Assembly (NCBI GenBank): GCA_910587555.1
Contig: CAJULV010000002.1
Span: 1 to 64,000, forward strand
Reading direction: 5' to 3'
From: an uncultured Acetatifactor sp.
GTDB taxonomy: Bacteria; Bacillota; Clostridia; Lachnospirales; Lachnospiraceae
Length of the DNA: 64,000 nt
Shown here: positions 49,566-57,083 of the stretch, one piece after another
Position numbering within the stretch: the first letter of the stretch is position 1
How the letters are laid out: the number at the start of each line of letters is the position of its first letter
The notes under the pieces: model-generated
The model's database searches: none
Seen by the model: only the letters and a program-made list of their open reading frames with translations
Told to the model about the DNA's origin: nothing
Position numbers and translations under genes: made by a program

Positions 49566-50972
49566 TTAGTACGCGTTTTTATTAATAAATCCTGTAAAAA
49601 ACGTCATCAGGATTATTTTCAGATCAAATCCCAGCGTCCAGTTTTCAATGTAAAAAAGATCATATTCAACCCGTTTCCGGATGGAAGTATCCCCTCTAAG
49701 GCCGTTGACCTGTGCCCAGCCGGTCAGCCCCGGCCTCACCTGGTGCTTTACCATATACCTGGGAATCTCTTCCTTAAACTTCTCTACGAAAAGCGGTCTC
49801 TCGGGTCTGGGACCAACCAGGCTCATATCGCCCTTCAATATGTTAAACAGCTGAGGCAGTTCGTCAATGCTGGTGCGCCGCAGAAACTTTCCCACAGGAG
49901 TGACCCTGGGGTCGTTCCGTACCGTCCACGCCCTTTTCTCCTCCCTGGGAGACTGTTTCTCCATGCTGCGGAATTTATACATGTAAAACGTTTTGTTATG
50001 CAGGCCGACTCTTTCCTGTTTAAAGATGACAGGCCCGGGACTGGTCAGCCTGACCAGCACGGCAGCCAGCAGCATAATCGGGGAGGTAATTACAAGCCCC
50101 GCCAGCGCCCCCACTACGTCCGTTATCCGCTTTATGATAATATTACCTGTATTCGTCAGGGGTACATACCGGATATTAATGACCGGAAGTCCCATCAAAT
50201 CCTCCGTATAGGGCCTGGTAGGTATCAGGCTGTTGTAGTCCGGAATAAATTTGGTGTGTACGCCTGATTTCTCACAGACGGAAACGATTTCTTCCAGGTT
50301 ATGATAATCCTTCAGGGACAGCGATATGGCGATTTCATCCAGCTTATTTTCCGGCAGAATCACTTCCAGATTCCCCAGCCTGCCCAGCACCTTCACTCCC
50401 TTGTAAAGAGTTCCGGCCGGGACATGGTCGTCCAGAATCCCGCAGGCTATATACCCCCACTGGGGATTGTCCATCAATCTGTCAATATATTCCTCCGCTG
50501 CCCTGGAATACCCAACCAGCAGAATATGTTTCAGGTTATAGCCTCTGCTCCTGATGGTTCGCAGGCCCTTGCGCAGGGCAAGCCTGAAGCACGAGGTAAA
50601 GAATACATTGAACAGGTAGAAAAGTACCATCACCCAACGCGAATAATTTATTTCCCGTATAATCATATACAGAATAATAATCAGCGTCACTATTCCGATG
50701 GTATTCGCCTTGATAATACCGTAAATCTCAAAGCGGCGCCGCACTGTCCGCTTGGGCGCGTACACACTGCAGGCATAGTACATGAGCATGTAGATCGGCA
50801 CGATAAAAGGCAGCAGCCTTACATACTCACCCGCAGGCAGCACACCGATTCCCGGACCGTCTTCCAATACATAAAATTTAAAATAATAGGCCGAGATAAA
50901 AGATGCTGCCGTAATGGCAGCATCCAACATTACCATTGCTCGGTTAAATACTTTCTGATTATCCTTTATCAT
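49566..50972 (-). CDS. Polyprenyl-phosphate sugar phosphotransferase (WbaP/CpsE type)
   Basis: A 468-residue protein from ATG 50972 (AGGTGG upstream; GTG 50981 is the alternative). Four N-terminal membrane segments (residues ~15-130) lead to a CoA-binding-like domain (LLVGYSRAAEEYIDRL) and a fifth hydrophobic segment before the catalytic bacterial sugar transferase domain: RITDVVGALAGLV, FKQERVGLHNKTFYMYKFRSM, RRTSIDELPQLFNILKGDMSLVGPRPE and PGLTGWAQVNG. It starts glycan synthesis by moving a sugar-1-phosphate to undecaprenyl phosphate. Confidence 0.9.
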   Translation of the reverse strand: MIKDNQKVFNRAMVMLDAAITAASFISAYYFKFYVLEDGPGIGVLPAGEYVRLLPFIVPIYMLMYYACSVYAPKRTVRRRFEIYGIIKANTIGIVTLIIILYMIIREINYSRWVMVLFYLFNVFFTSCFRLALRKGLRTIRSRGYNLKHILLVGYSRAAEEYIDRLMDNPQWGYIACGILDDHVPAGTLYKGVKVLGRLGNLEVILPENKLDEIAISLSLKDYHNLEEIVSVCEKSGVHTKFIPDYNSLIPTRPYTEDLMGLPVINIRYVPLTNTGNIIIKRITDVVGALAGLVITSPIMLLAAVLVRLTSPGPVIFKQERVGLHNKTFYMYKFRSMEKQSPREEKRAWTVRNDPRVTPVGKFLRRTSIDELPQLFNILKGDMSLVGPRPERPLFVEKFKEEIPRYMVKHQVRPGLTGWAQVNGLRGDTSIRKRVEYDLFYIENWTLGFDLKIILMTFFTGFINKNAY

Positions 50973-51044
50973 AAGCGCCACCTACGGTAATACCTTACAA
51001 TATTATTATGAAAAAAACAACTTAGGATTTTATGAAGCCCTTTC

Positions 51045-52019
51045 TTAAGATTTCTTAAGAATACGCAGCAGATTCAGATAGAGCTGACCCTGAATGGCCA
51101 GATAATTTCCCAGATTTTCCCAGCAAAACGCGGTTTTCCTGGCCGCCCCAGTCCCGGAGAAGGATTTCTTAACGCCTTCTGCCAGCCCCTTCAGATAAAG
51201 CCTCCCCATGCCTTTTTTACAAAAAAATAAGAATTTAACCAGAATTCCCGTCATAAGAAACGGCAGATTCCAGATTAGCTGGAGCAGAGGCATGTTTTTC
51301 ACAATCACATATACACTGTTAGCGGCTGCCTGGCCGGTCTTCCATTCGTTATACCGCGAACCCGTAGACGCGCTGCCGTAGTGGATAACCTCCGCGGATG
51401 GCTCATAGTAATTCCGATAGCCGTGGATCCGTGCGCGGTATCCGATATCCAGGTCCTCCAGGTAGGCAAAATGCGCCTCGTCGAAAAGTCCTGTGTCCTC
51501 GAAGACGCTTTTCCTGTAGATTGCCGCGCCGCCGCAGGCCGAAAAAATCTCCGTGGGCCGGCTGTAGGCCGCAGCAGCTTTTCCCTTGCCCCGTGCGTAT
51601 GCCCACCCCAGTACGCAGTACCTGTCCCCGGCACCGTCCAGCAGGTCCGGCCTGTCCCACATCAGCATCCTGGCGCTGACGGAAAAAGCACGGGGCCTTG
51701 CCTCGATGGCATCGTACAGGGCGCGCACAAACCCGGGATACACCTTTGTATCGTTATTGAGAAGAATTATATACGGCGTATCGGAAGCTTCAATTCCCAC
51801 ATTTACGGCATGGCAGAATCCGGTATTCCTGGGGAGGGCAATGACAGGTATCTGGGGAAACTGCTCTTCCAACAGCTCCAGGCTGCCGTCCCCGGAACCA
51901 TTGTCCACCACCAGGACCCGATGTCCGGGGCTGTTTTCCTGGGCATCCAAAGCTTCCAGACACCCTTTCAGAAATTTAATCCCGTTATAGTTGGGAATGA
52001 TTACGGTTATCTGATTCAT
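51045..52019 (-). CDS. Family 2 glycosyltransferase (rhamnosyltransferase-like)
   Basis: A 324-residue protein: VIIPNYNGIKFLKGCLEAL, VVDNGSGDGS, LPRNTGFCHAVNVGI, LLNNDTKVYPGF (DxD-like NDT) and an FAYLEDLDIGYRARIHG acceptor loop, all as in WbbL-like rhamnosyltransferases. The C-terminal ~90 residues contain an amphipathic to hydrophobic stretch (LIWNLPFLMTGILVKFLFF) that may attach it to the membrane. The start overlaps the stop of the preceding glycosyltransferase gene by four bases (ATGA). Confidence 0.85.
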   Translation of the reverse strand: MNQITVIIPNYNGIKFLKGCLEALDAQENSPGHRVLVVDNGSGDGSLELLEEQFPQIPVIALPRNTGFCHAVNVGIEASDTPYIILLNNDTKVYPGFVRALYDAIEARPRAFSVSARMLMWDRPDLLDGAGDRYCVLGWAYARGKGKAAAAYSRPTEIFSACGGAAIYRKSVFEDTGLFDEAHFAYLEDLDIGYRARIHGYRNYYEPSAEVIHYGSASTGSRYNEWKTGQAAANSVYVIVKNMPLLQLIWNLPFLMTGILVKFLFFCKKGMGRLYLKGLAEGVKKSFSGTGAARKTAFCWENLGNYLAIQGQLYLNLLRILKKS

Positions 52020-53719
52020 AATGATACCCCCCTGCGCCCTGAGGCGCCCATCCGTTCAAGGCACAGTCTCTCTGTCGGCAGATACACAATCCGATATCCC
52101 GCGTCCCGCATGGCCATGCCGAATTCCAGGCTGGCACGGCGGATGTCACAGTCCCCGGGCAAAACAGAGGCATCGAAAATATCCGTCCCCGGAAGTGTCC
52201 GGTAGGAAACACCCGTAACTCTCCGGAACAGCTCCCGGCATTCCGGGCGCACACGAATATTGCGGATATCCACGGCAAAAGCATCCTGGGGCAGGACTGC
52301 CCGGTGCAGATAACCGCTGTAATGTATGGGAAGATTTTCGTAGAAGACGCTGCCGTCCTCCGCCATTCTTCCCCCGATTATGCGCATACCGTATCCCGGT
52401 CTGGCTTTCGCTGACAAAACATTGTACTTTTGTCCGCTGCCCGCTTCGGACACGTTTTCCTTCCTTGCATTGCCTGCTTCGGATGTATTTTCCTTCGTCG
52501 CAATTCCTGCTTCGGATACGTTTCCCTTCCTTGCAATTCCTGCTTCGGACGCGTTTTCCTTCGTCGCGATGTCCGCCTCTGGTTTATTCCCTGCCCGATA
52601 GCTTCCTGTCAGCCGCCTTCTGCCGATCACACTGCCGCCCACGGCTCCTACATCCGGCCTGCTGTCAAAGAGATCGCCTTCATACTGCAGCCGATAAAAT
52701 CCGACATGAGCGGTCTCCGCCGCCTCGGCATGCCACCCTGCCCGCTCCGCGAAGTCCTGTACCGCCCTGCGCCCCGCGTCATATGCGTAACGCTTGCTCT
52801 GTGGGTTTTCCGCGGTAGAGCCGGTGTGGCATCGCCAATGATAGAGTACTTTGGGAATGTGTATGACGCTTCCCGTTTTCGCTGCCCGGCCTGCCTGCAG
52901 CGCGCCCAGTTCCGCCGCCGCCCGCAGCACCAGGTCATAATCCTGAGCGCCATCAAATTCACGGCGAAATTTCAGTTTTTGTATCAGTTCTCTGTCCATC
53001 ACCAGGAAATGACAGATATAGTTATTGCTCAGCAGCAGGTCAAGGTTAAATGCTTCCTTGAAATTCGGCTCATAATATTCCGTCCTGTCCCCGTTGCACT
53101 TGTCTTCATCCGAATACAGCAGCCCAGGCACACATCCCTGCTCCCTCCCCGCTTCAATCGCTGATGCCATTTCATACAAGGCATTTTCCGCCAGGACATC
53201 GTCATGGTCCAGCAGCCCTACATAGTCCCCCACGGCATAGGAAAGCGCCCTGTTTGTATTTTCGGCAATGCCTGCGTTTTGGTCCAAATGAATATAGTGA
53301 ATCCGCGAATCCCCCGCAGCACTGCTTTCCGAATCGCGGCTTTCGCAGAAGCCCGCAAAATCATCGAAATCCACAATGCTCCGCACCACCCGTTCCACGC
53401 TGTCATCCTCCGTGGCATCCGCCAGAATCAGCTCCCATTTCGGATATGTCTGTCGGCGAAGGGACATAATTAATTCCTTCAAATACGCCGGCTGCGTCCT
53501 GTAGGCGGGCACAATGATGCTGAACACAACAGAGAAGCCTTTGTCTTTCCATCGGCGGCGCTGCTCTTCCAGTTCTGCCTCTGAAGGCGGCATCCAGGCA
53601 TATGACGGCCGACTTTTTTCCTCCGCCCGCTCCCTGACCGCATACCAGGTTTTCATTATGCCGTTTCTTCTTAAATAATATATGGTTTTTTTCAAAATTG
53701 CCCTGTTAATTCTGCCCAT
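52016..53719 (-). CDS. Family 2 glycosyltransferase with C-terminal repeat insertion
   Basis: A 567-residue protein from ATG 53719 (GGGAGG six bases upstream; the open frame continues upstream to 53812). GT-A core: FSIIVPAYRTQPAYLKELI, DQNAGIAENTNRAL, YVGLLDHDDVL and a YSDEDKCNG metal site, then FDGAQDYDLVLRAAA and HIPKVLYHWRCH. In the C-terminal part an insertion holds five degenerate 11-residue repeats (SEAGIATKENT type) before a second small domain. It is the first gene of the glycan set and is coupled to the next one. Confidence 0.85.
   Translation of the reverse strand: MGRINRAILKKTIYYLRRNGIMKTWYAVRERAEEKSRPSYAWMPPSEAELEEQRRRWKDKGFSVVFSIIVPAYRTQPAYLKELIMSLRRQTYPKWELILADATEDDSVERVVRSIVDFDDFAGFCESRDSESSAAGDSRIHYIHLDQNAGIAENTNRALSYAVGDYVGLLDHDDVLAENALYEMASAIEAGREQGCVPGLLYSDEDKCNGDRTEYYEPNFKEAFNLDLLLSNNYICHFLVMDRELIQKLKFRREFDGAQDYDLVLRAAAELGALQAGRAAKTGSVIHIPKVLYHWRCHTGSTAENPQSKRYAYDAGRRAVQDFAERAGWHAEAAETAHVGFYRLQYEGDLFDSRPDVGAVGGSVIGRRRLTGSYRAGNKPEADIATKENASEAGIARKGNVSEAGIATKENTSEAGNARKENVSEAGSGQKYNVLSAKARPGYGMRIIGGRMAEDGSVFYENLPIHYSGYLHRAVLPQDAFAVDIRNIRVRPECRELFRRVTGVSYRTLPGTDIFDASVLPGDCDIRRASLEFGMAMRDAGYRIVYLPTERLCLERMGASGRRGVSL
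52443..52590. repeat. In-frame 33-bp minisatellite in a second glycosyltransferase gene
   Basis: Units start at 52443, 52476, 52509, 52542 and (degenerate) 52575, exactly 33 bp apart. Each encodes an 11-residue unit of the type SEAGIARKGNV. The unit sequence is unrelated to the one at 47901, although the period is the same. Confidence 0.9.
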
Positions 53720-53808
53720 CGGAACCTCCCTGAAGCCAGCCCAACTCCTCCCAATGAAGTTCAAATATACCGCAATTGGAAACCGCAAAAAGCACATTGC
53801 CCTGCCCT

Positions 53809-54126
53809 TCACATGAAAAATCCCGCAGCAGCCTCAACCGCAAACACCACGCCGCAGCACAGTACCGCGATTCCCACCATGTTTACGCCCTTCCACGCGG
53901 CTGCAATGCCCGCCGCCAACGCCAGAATTCCGGCAAGCGGAATCTGCGGGGCCGTAATGATGGCAGGAAACGTCATTACGGCAAGCGTCACATACGGTAC
54001 ATAGTAAAGAAAAGAACGGATAAACCTGTTTTTGATTTTTCTCCGTATTAAAGTTAACGGCAGGACGCGAATAAGGAAAGAAACCGCAGCCGCCACCAGT
54101 ATGTACAGATAAATATTATGTGTCAT
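53809..54126 (-). CDS. azlD: AzlD family branched-chain amino acid transport subunit
   Basis: A 105-residue membrane protein with about four segments: YLYILVAAAVSFLIRVLPLTL, SFLYYVPYVTLAVMTFPAI, AGILALAAGIAAAW and MVGIAVLCCGVVFAVEA. The arginine and proline in the first segment and the VPYVTLAVMTFP motif are AzlD hallmarks. AzlD works with AzlC to export branched-chain amino acids or analogues. Its start is four bases after the azlC stop. Confidence 0.85.
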   Translation of the reverse strand: MTHNIYLYILVAAAVSFLIRVLPLTLIRRKIKNRFIRSFLYYVPYVTLAVMTFPAIITAPQIPLAGILALAAGIAAAWKGVNMVGIAVLCCGVVFAVEAAAGFFM

Positions 54127-54130
54127 TTTC

Positions 54131-54904
54131 TCAATCCACATCCTTCCCGGCTTCATCCTGCTCCCCCGGGGCATCCTTCAGCGGAAACAAAAACGCCGCC
54201 GCTCCTGCAATCCCCACAGTGAGGAGGCTGATCTTCATGCTTTCGGACAGACCGTCAAACGCAGGAATCCTGGACACCGCAAAGCTTGCCAGAAAACTCA
54301 CCAGTATCACCCCGCCAACCACCCTTCCGGTTTTCGCCGCCGGAATGATAATCGCCACAAACATACCGTACAATGCCACGCTCAATGCACTCACCACGGA
54401 AACCGGCATCACATTGCCGGCAGCCACTCCCATTGCCGTCCCCATTGCCCAGCCTGGCAGCGCTATGGCCATGGCTCCGTAACTGTAATAAGGATTCAGG
54501 CATCCCGGCTTCCCTACCGAAATGCCGAAAATTTCATCCGTAATACCGAATCCCACCAACAGCCGGTGCCCAAGAGCCGCGCCGGAATCAAATTTCTGGC
54601 TCAGCGCACAGCTCATAAGAAGATATCGTATATTTGTAACCAAAATAACAAACGCCATTTCAAAATACGGCGCATTTGCCATGATTACCGTAAATTCCGC
54701 ATACTCCCCCGCGCTGGCGTGGTTCAGCATGCTTGACAAAAATCCCTGAAACGGGTTCAGCCCCGCCTTCCTTGCCACAATCCCCAGGGAGAAGGCCACG
54801 GCAAAATAGCCAAGCGCAATCGGAATTCCGTCCCGTATCCCGCCCGCAAATGCATTTCTGTTTCGGTTCAACTTCGCCACCCCTAACTGTATACCCGGGT
54901 TCAC
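54131..54904 (-). CDS. azlC: AzlC family branched-chain amino acid exporter
   Basis: A 257-residue membrane protein, probably starting at GTG 54904. AzlC motifs are GIRDGIPIALGYFAVAFSLGIVARKAGL, SSMLNHASAGEYAEF and FVILVTNIRYLLMSCALSQKF, followed by GITDEIFGIS. A charged C-terminal tail (KDAPGEQDEAGKDVD) is cytoplasmic. It forms a two-gene unit with azlD. No Lrp-type regulator is next to it, in contrast to the azl operon of Bacillus. Confidence 0.85.
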   Translation of the reverse strand: MNPGIQLGVAKLNRNRNAFAGGIRDGIPIALGYFAVAFSLGIVARKAGLNPFQGFLSSMLNHASAGEYAEFTVIMANAPYFEMAFVILVTNIRYLLMSCALSQKFDSGAALGHRLLVGFGITDEIFGISVGKPGCLNPYYSYGAMAIALPGWAMGTAMGVAAGNVMPVSVVSALSVALYGMFVAIIIPAAKTGRVVGGVILVSFLASFAVSRIPAFDGLSESMKISLLTVGIAGAAAFLFPLKDAPGEQDEAGKDVD

Positions 54905-54988
54905 CCCTTCTCATTGCACTGTATGCCGCGTGCATTGCGTTGACGCCCGGCTTCTCTCATTACGTCTGATAATCGCAGCCATACGCAT

Positions 54989-55849
54989 CTACCTTTCCTT
55001 AAATTCAGCGATAAGATTCTGCTCCTTTATATATTTACGTGTCATTTTATCCAGCTGCTCCCATGCCAAAAATAATCTTCTTTTCGCCACATCTATATAA
55101 TCAATTTCTTCTCTTTTAAACAATGCTACATTTTCATTCTTTTCAATTCCGATAAAATTCCTTCCTTCCATCAGAGCGGCAACTAAAAACGATCCGCTTC
55201 CAAAGGTATTATCCAATACAACATCTCCCGGATTTGTATAGGTCCGTATCATATATCTACCCAATTCTATTGGCTTTTGTGTAGGATGCAGCACGGCCCC
55301 TTCACATTCGGCAGTTTTAATATATATGATATCTGTGGGATAACGTTCTCCTTTGCTTACCACATGAACCGGTTCAAAATCACCATAGTTTCCACACAAT
55401 TGATTTTTTCTTGTTCCTTTGTCATATGGCTCGCCCTGTGTCATTTGCGGATGATATGTCGGTTGTTTCTTATAAAACACGCACACATCTTCGTGCTTTC
55501 GAAGGGGCTGCTTCTTGGCATTCAGAAAGTTCGTTGGTTTTGATTTCTCCCAAACCCATTTGTATTTGTAAATATTAGGCTGGCTTAAAATCAGTTTCGC
55601 TGTAAAAACGCCATTCGAAGTTAATACAATTGCCCCATTGGGTTTAATAATCCGGTTATACTGCTTCCATAACTCGTCCAGGGAAATATAGCAATCCCAT
55701 TCGTTTTGTGTCATTCCATACGGCAAGTCACAAAGAACCATATCTACACTTCCATCTGGTATTTCATTCATATATTCAAGACAATCGCCTTCAAAAAGCT
55801 GATTTATTACCTTATCCATATCTGCAACCGGTGTATCTGCTTTTTTCAT
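54989..55849 (-). CDS. Orphan site-specific DNA methyltransferase
   Basis: A 286-residue protein if started at ATG 55849 (AAGGAG seven bases upstream; ATG 55873 is the alternative). Motif IV reads MVLCDLPYGMTQNEWD (DLPY, an N4/N6-aminomethyltransferase variant of DPPY), and motif I follows near the C-terminus, DNTFGSGSFLVAAL, so the order is that of the beta class. A HPTQKPIELGRYMIRTYTNPGD stretch (motif X region) is intact. There is no restriction enzyme beside it. It is visibly AT-richer than its flanks, which suggests acquisition. The recognition site is unknown. Confidence 0.85.
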   Translation of the reverse strand: MKKADTPVADMDKVINQLFEGDCLEYMNEIPDGSVDMVLCDLPYGMTQNEWDCYISLDELWKQYNRIIKPNGAIVLTSNGVFTAKLILSQPNIYKYKWVWEKSKPTNFLNAKKQPLRKHEDVCVFYKKQPTYHPQMTQGEPYDKGTRKNQLCGNYGDFEPVHVVSKGERYPTDIIYIKTAECEGAVLHPTQKPIELGRYMIRTYTNPGDVVLDNTFGSGSFLVAALMEGRNFIGIEKNENVALFKREEIDYIDVAKRRLFLAWEQLDKMTRKYIKEQNLIAEFKER

Positions 55850-55884
55850 CAACTTCTCCTTAACGGTATTCATTTACCTAATCT

Positions 55885-55917
55885 ATAATAACACACTTCA
55901 TTTTCGAACACAAGTTC
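55885..55917 (-). promoter_or_regulatory. Methyltransferase promoter overlapping a LexA-like box
   Basis: On the minus strand TTGTGT (55913-55908), 17-base spacer, TATTAT (55890-55885). The -35 lies inside GAAC-ACAA-GTTC (55906-55917), which keeps the inverted GAAC/GTTC core of the firmicute SOS box (CGAACRNRYGTTCG) with about two mismatches outside it. Confidence 0.5.
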
Positions 55918-55994
55918 TATTTTCTGTTTTGTTATACAAAAATCCAAATAATCCTGACATTTTGCTTTTCACGCAAGCTGTTGCGTTCCTCCGC

Positions 55995-57083
55995 CTACCC
56001 ATTTCTTACCAGCCGCAGCACCTTCTGTACCTCGTCCGGAATCCGAATCCCCAGAGGACACATTTCCAGGCAGGGCATATCCGTGCACTGCCTGCATCGG
56101 GCGGCGCTTTCCTCGACCCCCAGGTCCAGCTTCCGCAGCGCCCAGTATTCTTTTCCCAAAAAGAAGTATAGATATTGACGGAATAAGGTATGAACCTCCG
56201 TTCCCCATGGACAGGCACATCTCTGGCAGCGGTCACAGGGAATGGGGGTAAATTCCTTTTCCAGCACTGACAGCGCTTCCCGGAAGGAGGGAATGGCGAA
56301 ATGCCCCTCTGGCTCACTTTCCCTCCTGCGGAAAGCCTCCCCCGCACCCAACGCCACATCCGCCTGTTCCGTTGTCCCGATTCCGATAAGCGCAGCGGAA
56401 ACAGGATAGGCCAAAACCGCTTGAATTAACAGTTCCGGAGGAAATAAACGCGGAAGAAGCCCTGCCGCATACACCTTATTCACCAGGAAGCCCTTTGGGG
56501 CAAAAAGCGGCTCCTCCTTCATCCGATCCAGCATCCCCCTCTCCACAAGGTTTCCGCTGCCCTGGAGTACATCCACCCTGCTGTCACCGGCGCCCCGAAG
56601 CAAAATGTCATAATAATGAGATGCCACTCCCGCAAACCGGATACGTCCTTCCCGTTTTAATTCCGTCAGGGCGTCCAACGCACCGCCTTTTCCAAATACC
56701 TCATCCCCATGTTCCGGGTCCACCTGATGGACAAAGTACAGATCCGCGTAAGTGCCCAGATTCTCATTGGACACGGCCACAGCCCTGTACATTTCGTTCC
56801 CGTCATAAAATCGCGCCTTATCCGAGATGACAATGCGCTCCCTGCCCACACGGGCGGCAAACTTTCCCAGCTTAACCTCCGCATCCCCGTACTCGGGAAC
56901 AATGGCTGTATCATAGAGGTTGCAGCCCAGCCGAAACGCATGTTCCAGCACCGTCAGCGCCGCTTCCTCCTCCAGATTAAAATACGCCGGCAGCACCGGT
57001 ACGCTTCCCTTGAGGATTGGTATGGTGCCGAATCCCACCTCGGATACCTTCAGCCCGGTGCGGCCCAACCTGCGGTATTTCAT
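55995..57083 (-). CDS. Aldo/keto reductase with C-terminal 4Fe-4S domain
   Basis: A 362-residue protein starting at ATG 57083 right after GGGGGGAG. The reductase part begins KYRRLGRTGLKVSEVGFGTIPI and includes YDTAIVPEYGDAEVKLGKF (catalytic Tyr), ISDKARFYDG and YADLYFVHQVDPEHG. The C-terminus has two ferredoxin-like cysteine groups, PCDRCQRCACPWG and CRQCTDMPCLEMCP. This architecture is common in anaerobes, but the substrate is unknown. Its start overlaps the stop of the LRR gene (ATGA), so the two are translationally coupled. Confidence 0.85.
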   Translation of the reverse strand: MKYRRLGRTGLKVSEVGFGTIPILKGSVPVLPAYFNLEEEAALTVLEHAFRLGCNLYDTAIVPEYGDAEVKLGKFAARVGRERIVISDKARFYDGNEMYRAVAVSNENLGTYADLYFVHQVDPEHGDEVFGKGGALDALTELKREGRIRFAGVASHYYDILLRGAGDSRVDVLQGSGNLVERGMLDRMKEEPLFAPKGFLVNKVYAAGLLPRLFPPELLIQAVLAYPVSAALIGIGTTEQADVALGAGEAFRRRESEPEGHFAIPSFREALSVLEKEFTPIPCDRCQRCACPWGTEVHTLFRQYLYFFLGKEYWALRKLDLGVEESAARCRQCTDMPCLEMCPLGIRIPDEVQKVLRLVRNG

